54,697 nucleotides of DNA from positions 1-54,697 of the forward strand of contig JAFXUC010000099.1 in assembly GCA_017535325.1 (NCBI GenBank). The letters run 5' to 3'. Position 1 is the stretch's first letter. Each line of letters opens with the position of its first letter. Source of the DNA: Bacteroidales bacterium. GTDB lineage: Bacteria > Bacteroidota > Bacteroidia > Bacteroidales > UBA3824. The translations under genes were made by a program, and so were the position numbers. This document shows, piece after piece, positions 41,427 through 50,239 of this stretch. Below the pieces are notes generated by a model. It was not told the DNA's origin and made no database searches. It worked only from the letters and a program-made list of their open reading frames with translations.

Positions 41427-42959
41427 ATGAAAAAATCATTAATTTTAGCCTCAGCATTGGCTCTGACCATGCAAGTATCCGCACAGACGGAGTTAAGAAC
41501 CACAAGTAAAGACACTTACACGATTCCTGCCGAGATTTACGGACAGTTTGCCGAACACCTCGGACGTTGCATTTACGACGGAATCTGGGTTGGCAAAGAC
41601 AGCAAAATCCCGAATCAGGACGGTTACAGAACCGACGTTTTAAACGCTCTGAAAGACCTTAAAGTTCCCGTTCTCAGATGGCCGGGCGGATGTTTTGCCG
41701 ACACTTACCATTGGAGAGACGGCGTAGGTCCCGCAAAAGACCGTCCGAGAATCAAGAACGTTTTCTGGGGCGGAACCATGGAAGACAACTCTTTCGGAAC
41801 TGACGAATTTTTCACGCTCTGCGAAAAACTCGGCTGCAAAACCTATCTTTCGGTAAACGTAGGCTCAGGTTCGGTAAAAGACATGAACGACTGGCTCGAA
41901 TACATCACGGGAACTGAAAGTTGTCCCAACGTGGATTACCGCAAGAAAAACGGCAGGGAAAAACCCTACAAAATCGACTACATCGGCATCGGCAACGAGA
42001 GTTGGGGCTGCGGCGGCAACATGCGTCCTGAATTTTACTCAGACCTCTACCGTCAGTATTCCGGCTACGCACACCTTTACAGCAACAGCACTTATCCCAA
42101 ACGTGTGGCATCGGGCTCCAATGACTTTGACTACAACTGGACGGAAGTGCTTATGAAACGCGCCGGTAACAACATGGAGCATATCTCGCTTCACTATTAC
42201 GTGCTTCCCATCAGAGACTGGAACGGCTCAAAAGGTCCTGACAGAGGTTTTGAGGAAGAACAGTACTTCACCGTTATACGCGACGGTTACAAAATGGACG
42301 AACTCATAAAAGGACACTTGGAGGTTATCGCCAAATACAACAAAAACGTAAAACTCGACGTTGACGAATGGGGTATCTGGACAGACCAGGAGCCGGGTTC
42401 TATACCGGGACACCTCTATCAGCAGAACACTTTGAGAGACGCGCTTTTGGCAAGCACCACGCTTGACATTTTCCACAAATACGCCGACCGTCTCGGAATG
42501 TGCAACATCGCGCAGGTTATCAACGTTTTGCAGGCAATGGTTTTGACCAAAGACGACAAAATGGTGTTAACGCCGACTTACCACGTTTTCAAGATGTACG
42601 CCGTACACCAAAACGCTGAATACATCACGACAGATTTCAAGTCGCCGAAATACACGTTCAAAGGTGAAAGCATTGACGCTATCAGTTCAACACTTTCCAA
42701 AAAAGACGGTGCGTACCATTTGACAGTCTCTAACGTAGATTCAAAAAACAAACAGACTGTAACCCTCAACCTTGCGGAAATAAAAGCCGCTTCGGTTACA
42801 AAAGCGGAAATCATAACTTCAAAAAGTTTTGCCGACTACAACTCGTTTGACAATCCGAACGTTGTAAAACCCGCCGCATTTAACGGTGCAACTGTTAAAA
42901 AAGGCGTTTTGACGGTAGAACTGCCGCCGATGAGCATTGTTACGGTAGAATTGAAATAA
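41427..42959 (+). CDS. Alpha-L-arabinofuranosidase, GH51
   Basis: A 510-aa enzyme with a signal peptide (ends MQVSAQ), so periplasmic. It removes arabinofuranose from arabinoxylan or arabinan. Signatures: EIYGQFAEHLGRCIYDGIWV at the N-terminus, VLRWPGGCFADTYHWRDGVG, YIGIGNESWGCGGNMRPEFY (acid/base Glu191), ISLHYYV, and KLDVDEWGIW (nucleophile Glu314). A C-terminal beta-sandwich follows (about 390-510). The length and all key residues are as expected. It is divergent from the GntR-type regulator, which probably controls it, and ends at a hairpin terminator. Confidence 0.95.
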   Translation: MKKSLILASALALTMQVSAQTELRTTSKDTYTIPAEIYGQFAEHLGRCIYDGIWVGKDSKIPNQDGYRTDVLNALKDLKVPVLRWPGGCFADTYHWRDGVGPAKDRPRIKNVFWGGTMEDNSFGTDEFFTLCEKLGCKTYLSVNVGSGSVKDMNDWLEYITGTESCPNVDYRKKNGREKPYKIDYIGIGNESWGCGGNMRPEFYSDLYRQYSGYAHLYSNSTYPKRVASGSNDFDYNWTEVLMKRAGNNMEHISLHYYVLPIRDWNGSKGPDRGFEEEQYFTVIRDGYKMDELIKGHLEVIAKYNKNVKLDVDEWGIWTDQEPGSIPGHLYQQNTLRDALLASTTLDIFHKYADRLGMCNIAQVINVLQAMVLTKDDKMVLTPTYHVFKMYAVHQNAEYITTDFKSPKYTFKGESIDAISSTLSKKDGAYHLTVSNVDSKNKQTVTLNLAEIKAASVTKAEIITSKSFADYNSFDNPNVVKPAAFNGATVKKGVLTVELPPMSIVTVELK

Positions 42960-42968
42960 ATTTTAATA

Positions 42969-43004
42969 TAGAGCCGCAAGTTTTAGCGGCTCTATTATTT
43001 TTTT
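42969..43004 (+). terminator. Terminator of the GH51 gene
   Basis: A 9-bp stem TAGAGCCGC (42969-42977) / GCGGCTCTA (42986-42994), then TTATTTTTTT. It shares the GAGCCGC core with the hairpins at 9493 and 44076. Confidence 0.85.
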
Positions 43005-43016
43005 ATCTAAAACAAA

Positions 43017-44069
43017 ATGAAATTTTCGCTAAAAAAATTATTTGATACCAACAGACTGTTAACAACTCTCTGCGGAGTTTTGCTGACAGTCAACATTACC
43101 GTTTTTGTATATTTGGCGGCGACAATGTATATAAGCGTACCTTTTATAATAATAAGCAATATTATAACGGTGTTTTTGATGCTGATGATTTTCAAACCCG
43201 TCAACCAGATACTTCAAGAGGCGGTTGAAGAAGAGAAAAACGCCGAAAAAGAACGTCAGGAAAAACTCGAAAAAGAAAAAACAGAACTCAAAAGCGAAAA
43301 AGAAAAACTTGAAACTGAACTTCTTCAAGTCAGAACCGAAAAAGAAAAACTCGAAAGCGAACTCAATTCCGCAAAACAATACAACTCGCTCGACAACGTC
43401 CAAAAACTCACCCTCAAACTCGAAACCATGGAATATGAAAAAGAGGGTTACATCGTAAAAGAAGAAGTCGTAAGGCACACCAATTACAGCGAAGAAATAG
43501 CAAAAAGCAACCCGTGGCTTTTGGACTTTTCCGACAAGGGCGAACAGAAAGTTTTTTTCACGAAAAAATACCACGACAAAGCCCTCATCGGCATAGACCT
43601 TACCAAGGTGCGCTATTGCAGAAAAGGAGAGCAGGTATATCTTGAAGGCGTAAAATTTGAGAACCTTCACAAAGAAATGACGCTGAAAAAAAGCAGCAAA
43701 GACGAATTTAACCGCTGTTTTATCCTCAACTGCAAGGACGACAAAACAACCGTCAACAACGACAACAAATACAACGGCTTCAAAAAATGGTATTCAGACT
43801 GTCAGGACGAACTTTTCAGGATAAATTTTGACGCTGAGGTCGGCAATATATGCGCAAATTACACGAGCGTTTTGAGGAAAACGCTTCAAGACAGGTTTCC
43901 GCAGGTTGTTTTTGTAGAAAACACTTTGGAACACGTCATCGGCTTGGAAAACATTACAGCCGGTTTCTTAGGCAGCGGCATAGAACCCGATTTGATAAAA
44001 ATCTCCAATTCGATGATGATGATTTCGTCAGCAATTCAAAACACAATGCCGGTAATAAATAATCCGTAA
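43017..44069 (+). CDS. Membrane-anchored coiled-coil protein, unknown function
   Basis: A 350-aa protein whose family I do not recognise. Two hydrophobic helices (about 13-33 and 40-60) anchor it in the inner membrane. They are followed by a long Glu/Lys coiled coil (about 65-125, repeated KEKLE units). The cytoplasmic C-terminal about 220 residues form a mixed alpha/beta domain with VRYCRKGEQVYLEGVKFE. The layout resembles DUF4230-type proteins, but I would not assign it. It starts just after the GH51 terminator with little room for a promoter, and is convergent with carB. Confidence 0.7.
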   Translation: MKFSLKKLFDTNRLLTTLCGVLLTVNITVFVYLAATMYISVPFIIISNIITVFLMLMIFKPVNQILQEAVEEEKNAEKERQEKLEKEKTELKSEKEKLETELLQVRTEKEKLESELNSAKQYNSLDNVQKLTLKLETMEYEKEGYIVKEEVVRHTNYSEEIAKSNPWLLDFSDKGEQKVFFTKKYHDKALIGIDLTKVRYCRKGEQVYLEGVKFENLHKEMTLKKSSKDEFNRCFILNCKDDKTTVNNDNKYNGFKKWYSDCQDELFRINFDAEVGNICANYTSVLRKTLQDRFPQVVFVENTLEHVIGLENITAGFLGSGIEPDLIKISNSMMMISSAIQNTMPVINNP

Positions 44070-44075
44070 AGAAAA

Positions 44076-44098
44076 AGAGCCGCAAACATTGCGGCTCT
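44076..44098. terminator. Hairpin between convergent genes
   Basis: A 9-bp stem AGAGCCGCA (44076-44084) / TGCGGCTCT (44090-44098), with a short A-run on the left and no long T-run on the right, so it acts best on the minus strand (carB). Confidence 0.7.
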
Positions 44099-44108
44099 AA
44101 ATAAATTT

Positions 44109-47100
44109 CTAATATTCATTCCACGGTTTTATTTCCAGTTCCTTTACCGAGTGCCTTGCAAACGCCGTACAGAACGCCGCAGCAAGACGCGAATTTGTCA
44201 AAAGCGGAATGTTGAAGTCTATCGCCATGCGGCGGATAACGTAATCCTTGTCCAACTCCGTCTTTGAAAGGTTTTTCGGAATGTTGATAACCAAATCAAT
44301 CTTATGCTCCTTGATGTAATCCGCAATGTTCGGTTTGCGGTCATCGTCAGGCCAGTTCAAAGTGATGGTCTCAACGCCGTTGTCGTGGAAAAAGTTTGAT
44401 GTTCCGCGCGTGCAATAGATGTTGTAACCTTTCTCTATCAGCAGTTTAACGGGTTCCAACAACGCCATTTTGTCTTTCAGCGGACCGGACGAAACCAAAA
44501 TGTTTTTTTCCGGAATTTTGTAGCCGACTGAAAGCATTGACTTCAAAATAGCCTCGTAATAATTTACGCCGAGACAGCCGACCTCGCCCGTTGAAGCCAT
44601 TTCAACGCCCAAAACAGGGTCTGCCTTCGCCAAACGCGAGAACGAGAACTGAGGTGCTTTTATGCCCACGTATTCAAGGTCAAAAAGCGTTTTTGACGGC
44701 GGCGTAACCTTTATGCCGAGCATAATGTCGGTCGCATATTCTATGAAATTGGTTTTCAGAACTTTTGACACAAACGGGAACGAGCGCGATGCTCTCAGGT
44801 TAAGTTCAATAACCTTGATGTCGTTGTCCTTTGCCAAAAACTGCATGTTGAAAGGTCCTGAAATTTCCAACTGTTTTGCAAGAATTTTTGCAACGTGCTT
44901 GATTCTGCGGACGGTTTCAACGTAAAGTTTTTGCGGCGGAAACAACATCGTAGCGTCGCCCGAATGTACGCCCGCAAACTCCTGATGCTCTGAAATTGCA
45001 TAAATAACCAATTCACCGTTTTGCGCAACCGCGTCAAAATCAACCTCTTTCGCCTGCTCAATAAACTGAGTTACAACAACGGGATACTGTTTTGAAACCG
45101 TTGCCGCAAGTTTTAAGAAGTGTTCCAACTCGGTTTTGTTGCTGACAACGCTCATCGCCGCACCCGAAAGCACATACGAAGGACGAATCAAAAGCGGGAA
45201 TCCCACTTCGTCAGCAAACGTCATAATGTCTTCAATCTGAGTGAGTTCCTTCCAACGCGGCTGGTCAATGCCGAACTTGTCGCAAAGTTCCGAAAACTTG
45301 TTTCTGTCTTCGGCTTTGTCGATGTTGAGCGGCGAAGTTCCAAGCACGGGGACGTTAACCTCGTAAAGCCTCATTGCCAGGTTGTTAGGAATCTGACCGC
45401 CGGTCGAAACCACAACGCCTTTTGGAAGTTCAAAGTCATAAATATCCAAAACCCTTTCAAACGACAACTCGTCAAAATAAAGTCTGTCGCAGGTGTCGTA
45501 ATCGGTTGAAACCGTTTCGGGGTTGTAGTTAATCATAATTGAACGGTAACCGCGCTTACGTATTGTGTTGATGGCATTTACGCCGCACCAGTCAAACTCG
45601 ACAGAACTTCCGATTCTGTACGCGCCTGAGCCGAGAACGATAACCGATTTCTGGTCGTTGAAAAATTCGATGTCATGCTCAATGCCGTGGTAAGTAACGT
45701 AAAGATAGTTGGTCTGAGCCGGATATTCAGCCGCCAAAGTGTCAATTTGCTTGATGAAAGGCGTGATTTTGCGTGCTTTACGGTAATTGCGGACAACCAT
45801 CATGTCGGCGGTTATCATCGTTTTTTCATGCTTGTAAACGAGTTTCGCAATCTGAAAATCCGAAAATCCCGCACGTTTAACTTCCCAAAGGAAATCGTCA
45901 GGAATTTCCTCCATTTTGTTGAATGTCTTCAACTTTTCGCCGGTCTCAAAAATGTATTTCAGACGGTACAAAAACCATTTGTCGATTTTGGTGAGGTCGT
46001 GAATTTTGTCAACAGTAAAACCGTTTGCAAAAGCGTCTGCAATCGCGAAAATTCGCATGTCGGTCGGTTCTGTTAACTCCTTGTTGATGTTGTCGATATG
46101 CTTGTTTCCGAGGAAACCGTGCATTCCCTGACCAATCATTCTGAGGCCTTTTTGAATTGCCTCTTCAAACGTCCGTCCGATTGCCATAATTTCGCCGACA
46201 GACTTCATCGCAGAACCGATTTCCTTGCTTACGCCGACAAATTTGTTGAGGTCCCAACGCGGAATTTTTACAACGCAGTAGTCGAGAGCGGGCTCAAAAC
46301 AAGCCGTCGTAACTTTTGTAACGGTGTTTTTGAGTTCGTGGAGACCGTAACCGAGACCGAGTTTTGCGGCAACGAATGCGAGCGGATAACCAGTCGCCTT
46401 TGACGCCAGAGCCGACGAGCGCGAAAGTCTCGCATTGACTTCGATAACGCGGTAATCTTCGGAATTGGGGTCGAGAGCGTACTGAACGTTACATTCGCCG
46501 ACGATTCCGATATGGCGTATGATTTTTATTGCGATTTCTCTGAGTTTGTGAAATTCGGAGTTGGTAAGAGTCTGAGAGGGAGCGACAACGATGGATTCGC
46601 CGGTGTGGATTCCGAGCGGGTCGAAATTTTCCATGTTGCAGACCGTGATGCAGTTGTCGTAACGGTCGCGGACAACCTCGTATTCGATTTCTTTCCAGCC
46701 TTTCAGAGATTTTTCGACCAAAACCTGATTGGAATAAGTGAAGGCTTTTGAAGCGAGGCTTTTGAGTTCGTCGTCGTTGTTGCAGAAACCAGAGCCGAGA
46801 CCGCCGAGGGCGTATGCTGCGCGGAGAATAACGGGATAGCCGAGTTCGTTGGCGGCTTTCAAGGCTTCGTCAACGGTTTCAGTCGCGTGGGACTTGGTAA
46901 AATTGACGTTGATTTCCGCAAGTTTCCGGTTGAAAATATCGCGGTCTTCGGTGTCGATGATTGCCTCGACGGGCGTTCCGATAACGCGGACGTTGTATTT
47001 TTCCAAAATTCCCTGTTTATGAAGGGCGACGCCGCAGTTGAGAGCCGTCTGACCGCCGAAAGACAGGAGTATACCGTCAGGCTTTTCTTTTGCGATTACT

Positions 47101-47324
47101 TTTTCGACGAACTCCGGCGTTACGGGCAGAAAATAGATTTTGTCTGCGACGTTTTCGGAAGTTTGAACCGTTGCGATATTCGGGTTCACGAGAACGGTTT
47201 CGATACCCTCTTCGCGGAGGGCTTTCAGTGCCTGCGAGCCGGAGTAGTCGAACTCACCCGCCTCGCCGATTTTCAAGGCTCCTGAACCAAGGAGCAGAAC
47301 CTTGTGTATGTTATCAAATTTCAT
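44109..47324 (-). CDS. carB: Carbamoyl phosphate synthase, large subunit
   Basis: A 1071-aa enzyme of normal length that makes carbamoyl phosphate from bicarbonate, ammonia (from CarA) and two ATP, for pyrimidines and arginine. The two homologous ATP-grasp halves are visible: VLLLGSGALKIGEAGEFDYS with LSFGGQTALNCGVAL, and IVLGSGAYRIGSSVEFDWCG with VSTGGQIPNNLAMRL. An oligomerisation domain lies between, and the C-terminal methylglyoxal-synthase-like allosteric domain ends NSRLAAAFCTAFARHSVKEL. carA is not adjacent in this window. It has its own consensus -7 box. Confidence 0.97.
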   Translation of the reverse strand: MKFDNIHKVLLLGSGALKIGEAGEFDYSGSQALKALREEGIETVLVNPNIATVQTSENVADKIYFLPVTPEFVEKVIAKEKPDGILLSFGGQTALNCGVALHKQGILEKYNVRVIGTPVEAIIDTEDRDIFNRKLAEINVNFTKSHATETVDEALKAANELGYPVILRAAYALGGLGSGFCNNDDELKSLASKAFTYSNQVLVEKSLKGWKEIEYEVVRDRYDNCITVCNMENFDPLGIHTGESIVVAPSQTLTNSEFHKLREIAIKIIRHIGIVGECNVQYALDPNSEDYRVIEVNARLSRSSALASKATGYPLAFVAAKLGLGYGLHELKNTVTKVTTACFEPALDYCVVKIPRWDLNKFVGVSKEIGSAMKSVGEIMAIGRTFEEAIQKGLRMIGQGMHGFLGNKHIDNINKELTEPTDMRIFAIADAFANGFTVDKIHDLTKIDKWFLYRLKYIFETGEKLKTFNKMEEIPDDFLWEVKRAGFSDFQIAKLVYKHEKTMITADMMVVRNYRKARKITPFIKQIDTLAAEYPAQTNYLYVTYHGIEHDIEFFNDQKSVIVLGSGAYRIGSSVEFDWCGVNAINTIRKRGYRSIMINYNPETVSTDYDTCDRLYFDELSFERVLDIYDFELPKGVVVSTGGQIPNNLAMRLYEVNVPVLGTSPLNIDKAEDRNKFSELCDKFGIDQPRWKELTQIEDIMTFADEVGFPLLIRPSYVLSGAAMSVVSNKTELEHFLKLAATVSKQYPVVVTQFIEQAKEVDFDAVAQNGELVIYAISEHQEFAGVHSGDATMLFPPQKLYVETVRRIKHVAKILAKQLEISGPFNMQFLAKDNDIKVIELNLRASRSFPFVSKVLKTNFIEYATDIMLGIKVTPPSKTLFDLEYVGIKAPQFSFSRLAKADPVLGVEMASTGEVGCLGVNYYEAILKSMLSVGYKIPEKNILVSSGPLKDKMALLEPVKLLIEKGYNIYCTRGTSNFFHDNGVETITLNWPDDDRKPNIADYIKEHKIDLVINIPKNLSKTELDKDYVIRRMAIDFNIPLLTNSRLAAAFCTAFARHSVKELEIKPWNEY

Positions 47325-47349
47325 AATTGCGTGCTATAACTTGACGGGA

Positions 47350-47357
47350 CAAAGGTA
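47350..47357 (-). promoter_or_regulatory. Promoter -7 box of carB
   Basis: TACCTTTG on the minus strand, 26 bp upstream of the carB ATG. No clear -33 box. The leader is too short to hold a riboswitch. Confidence 0.6.
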
Positions 47358-47402
47358 GAAATTTTTTTTGGAAAACCACGGCACTCTCGTTTAAAAATTT
47401 TG

Positions 47403-47451
47403 AACAAAACGGCTCAGTTGCTAATATTTTAAGCAAGCGAGTCGTTTTGTT
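47403..47451 (-). terminator. Terminator of the 168-aa unknown gene
   Basis: An imperfect stem of about 20 bp (47403-47422 with 47432-47451) with a few mismatches and A/T-rich ends. It lies just beyond the stop codon at 47457 and separates the island from carB. Confidence 0.6.
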
Positions 47452-47456
47452 TTTAA

Positions 47457-47963
47457 TCAATCATCTGACTCTATCCAAGAGGTAATAGTATTCTCCCACC
47501 AATTAAAATACTCAATCTTTTTTGACATAGGAATTATACATTCATCGAAACAATCAACAATATCGTCCTCCGAATCACCACTGTTTCGTAGTTTGTCTAC
47601 ATATTGTTCCAAAAGCATACGACAAGACAAATCATTATACTTCGGGAAAAACCTATTCCTGCATATACCTCTTGTGTAATTAATTTTTCGTTCAATTATC
47701 GGCAATCTTTTATTAATCAAGATACCTTTTATCTTACCTAAAAATACATTTACACTTTCATCTACAACATTATCGTTTTCATCAAAACGCAAGTTCGTGT
47801 TTTTGGATAAATTCACAGCATCAATGACTTCATCAAAAGTATAACCCTTTTCTGTTATAATATGAAGTAGTTCTATTCTATAATCATCACACATCTCATA
47901 CGAGGATGTTGTTAGGATTCCATTGATGTACTCTATAATTCTATTTTTTTCTTCTGTATTCAT
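47457..47963 (-). CDS. Unknown 168-aa protein divergent from rloAB
   Basis: I do not recognise this small acidic, cytoplasmic, mostly helical protein. Notable parts are an N-terminal helical segment (EEKNRIIEYINGILTTSS), a Cys-containing basic stretch in the middle (INYTRGICRNRF), and an acidic end (WWENTITSWIESDD). It has a full consensus promoter facing away from rloA, only 62 bp from the rloA promoter's -7 box. Its AT-rich codons resemble rloAB more than the flanking genes, so it probably arrived with them. It may be an accessory or regulatory component, or unrelated cargo. Confidence 0.65.
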   Translation of the reverse strand: MNTEEKNRIIEYINGILTTSSYEMCDDYRIELLHIITEKGYTFDEVIDAVNLSKNTNLRFDENDNVVDESVNVFLGKIKGILINKRLPIIERKINYTRGICRNRFFPKYNDLSCRMLLEQYVDKLRNSGDSEDDIVDCFDECIIPMSKKIEYFNWWENTITSWIESDD

Positions 47964-48016
47964 ATTGGTTTGTTTTTTTTATAAAACGCCATTGGAAATG
48001 GTTATTTTATATGCTG

Positions 48017-48047
48017 CAAATTTATTAATTTTAAAATCATTTGCAAA
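48017..48047 (-). promoter_or_regulatory. Promoter of the 168-aa unknown gene
   Basis: On the minus strand: TTTG (complement of 48044-48047), 19-bp spacer, TAAATTTG (complement of 48017-48024). Full consensus. Confidence 0.65.
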
Positions 48048-48061
48048 AAATATAGATTATT

Positions 48062-48093
48062 TTTGCTATTTATAGATAAAAATTATACCTTTG
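48062..48093 (+). promoter_or_regulatory. Promoter of rloAB
   Basis: TTTG at 48062-48065, 20-bp spacer, TACCTTTG at 48086-48093: full consensus, with the ATG at 48118. Its -33 box lies 14 bp from that of the divergent promoter. Confidence 0.7.
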
Positions 48094-48117
48094 CCGTGAA
48101 CTTTTAACGGAATCACT

Positions 48118-49437
48118 ATGCTTTTAAGACTAATTGCTGAAAATATCTTGTCTTTTAAAGACGCAACGGAGTTTAACACTTTTACGTCGAGCAAGAGCCA
48201 AAGCCACGACAATCATAGGATTGAGTGTGGTCACGCAACTGTATTGCGTATGAGTGCAATCTATGGTGCCAATGGCGCGGGCAAAAGCAATCTTTTGTTG
48301 GTTTTGAACTTTTTGCAGTCAATGGTACAGAACGAAACACTACATAACATTGGCTTTTATGATAATGGTGTGTTCAAATTGGATTTAGAATGTAAAAACA
48401 AACCATCAGGCATTGCAATAGAGTTTTGTTACAACGAAAATGTTTTCTATTACCATATTGAGTTTTCTAACAAAGAAATCATATCTGAAACATTACTTTT
48501 GAGTCATAAACATCATGATGTAGAGTTGTTTTCTCGCAAAGGCGCAGAAATCTCTATTACACATAAATATATAGGAAAGGGAATCAGCGAACAGTTTAAG
48601 GATGCCTTACAAAGATTAGTACGCCATGATATGTTGTTGCTTTCTTTCTTGGGTAAGTATTATCCCAATGAAAGCCCAATTGTAGCAGACGCATATCAAT
48701 GGTTTGTAGGCAAGTTGCGCATTGTCCTTCCTGACTATGCTTACGGTTTTGTACCACATTTGTTGGATACAAATGAGGAATTTGCCAAACTAATGAATGA
48801 CACTCTGCCTGAATTGAATACAGGCATCCATCAACTGAAAGTAAAAAAGAAAATAATTACAGACAAAAATCTAACCGATGAGCAAACAAAGTATTTATAT
48901 AAATGGGCGAAGGAACATCCCGACGAACCAAAATCAGTATTTATCGCCGATGACGAAATCAATATAATCTACGAAGATGGTAATGTAATTGCGAAATCTT
49001 TGGTTGCCGTTCACAAGAATATTGATGGGGCAGAAATTGACATCTTATTTCCAAATGAATCAGACGGCACACGTCGTTTGATAGAGTATATGCCGTTGCT
49101 TTACAATATTATTCAAAAGGATTATGTTTATGTTGTTGACGAAATTGAGCGCAGTCTTCATCCAATAATGATAAAAGACATTATCAGCAAGATCTCTGAA
49201 AGCAAGACGGCCAAAGGTCAATTAATCTTTACGACGCATGAATCGTGTTTGCTTGACCAAAGCATCTTCCGCCCCGATGAGATTTGGTTTGCGCAGAAGG
49301 ACGTAGAGCAAGCCACGCAACTCTATCCGCTCAGCGACTTCAACATCCATAAGACCGCAAACATCGAAAACGGCTATCTTGACGGACGTTACGGCGGTAT
49401 TCCTTTTTTGTCTAACCTTAAAGATTTGAATTGGTAA
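48118..49437 (+). CDS. RloA-like AAA ATPase (ABC-type, AAA_15/AAA_21)
   Basis: A 439-aa ATPase of the OLD/RloA type. It opens MLLRLIAENILSFKD, typical of the group. Walker A is YGANGAGKS (about 49-57). The C-terminal half contains FPNESDGTRRLIEYMPLLY (ABC signature region), YVYVVDEIERSLHP (Walker B with catalytic Glu) and LIFTTHESCLLDQ (D-loop/H-loop region). It ends one base before the next gene, whose product is RloB-like. RloAB pairs are ATPase-plus-Toprim effector modules found in restriction and abortive-infection loci; ATP hydrolysis likely gates RloB. The specific trigger is unknown. Confidence 0.88.
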   Translation: MLLRLIAENILSFKDATEFNTFTSSKSQSHDNHRIECGHATVLRMSAIYGANGAGKSNLLLVLNFLQSMVQNETLHNIGFYDNGVFKLDLECKNKPSGIAIEFCYNENVFYYHIEFSNKEIISETLLLSHKHHDVELFSRKGAEISITHKYIGKGISEQFKDALQRLVRHDMLLLSFLGKYYPNESPIVADAYQWFVGKLRIVLPDYAYGFVPHLLDTNEEFAKLMNDTLPELNTGIHQLKVKKKIITDKNLTDEQTKYLYKWAKEHPDEPKSVFIADDEINIIYEDGNVIAKSLVAVHKNIDGAEIDILFPNESDGTRRLIEYMPLLYNIIQKDYVYVVDEIERSLHPIMIKDIISKISESKTAKGQLIFTTHESCLLDQSIFRPDEIWFAQKDVEQATQLYPLSDFNIHKTANIENGYLDGRYGGIPFLSNLKDLNW

Positions 49438-49438
49438 A

Positions 49439-50149
49439 ATGGCAATAGAACGCAGAAGGGATTACGGCAAAAAGAAGCCGACAAGGGATACGCACAAGAT
49501 TTATATTGTCTGTGAGGGTAGTGTTACAGAGCCTGAGTATTTTAGGTTCTTTGAATGTCTTTCGTCAAATTTGCAAGTCATCACCATTCCTTCAAAAGAC
49601 GGGAAAACCGATCCTTTAAAACTTATGGAAAGTGCTAAAAACAAGTTTTTAGGAGACAACAATGAGTTTACAATTGATTATAAACAACACGACAAAATAT
49701 GGTTCGTTATTGATACTGATAAATGGGAAGATGAAAACAAGATAAAACCTTTGCGTGATTTTTGCTTTCAACAAAACAAATTGATTTCTAAGAAATACGA
49801 TGAAATAAAATCATACACTGCATGGAATGTTGCGCAAAGTAATCCATGTTTTGAAATGTGGTACTATTATCATTTTTATGAAACTCCGCCTAAAGATTTT
49901 GAGGGAAAAGTAAAATTCAAAACATATTTAAATATAGTTTTGAATCGTGATTTCAAAATAGATCGATATGACCCTGAGCGTCATCCAAAAGATTTAGAAA
50001 CCGCCATCAAGAACGCTAAGGATAATTTCCACACCGATAAGGACAATAAAGTTGCCTTATTTTCTACCGAAATGTATGTATTAGGTACAGAAATTCTCCA
50101 TTTTGTTAAATGCGATTTAGATAAATTGAAAAACAAAATGTCGGGATAG
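49439..50149 (+). CDS. RloB-family protein (Toprim-like effector)
   Basis: A 236-aa protein of the RloB family. It has the Toprim-like pieces IYIVCEGSVTEPEYF (catalytic Glu) and KIWFVIDTDKWED (DxD metal pair), followed by NVAQSNPCFEMWYYYHF, a hallmark of RloB. A basic N-terminus (IERRRDYGKKKPTRD) is also typical. By analogy with OLD-type and other Toprim proteins it is probably a metal-dependent nuclease. It starts 1 bp after rloA, a tight two-gene operon that ends in a strong terminator. Confidence 0.88.
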   Translation: MAIERRRDYGKKKPTRDTHKIYIVCEGSVTEPEYFRFFECLSSNLQVITIPSKDGKTDPLKLMESAKNKFLGDNNEFTIDYKQHDKIWFVIDTDKWEDENKIKPLRDFCFQQNKLISKKYDEIKSYTAWNVAQSNPCFEMWYYYHFYETPPKDFEGKVKFKTYLNIVLNRDFKIDRYDPERHPKDLETAIKNAKDNFHTDKDNKVALFSTEMYVLGTEILHFVKCDLDKLKNKMSG

Positions 50150-50182
50150 TTTATTTTCTATGGGATTGTAGTCTTTTTTGCA

Positions 50183-50223
50183 AAAAAAATTGCCGCCCAA
50201 ATGTTTTGAGCGGCAATTTTTTT
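50183..50223. terminator. Bidirectional terminator
   Basis: A perfect 14-bp stem (50183-50196 with 50210-50223) with core TTGCCGC and A/T-runs on the outside, serving rloAB and the convergent symporter gene. Confidence 0.9.
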
Positions 50224-50239
50224 AATTATTAATCAATTT

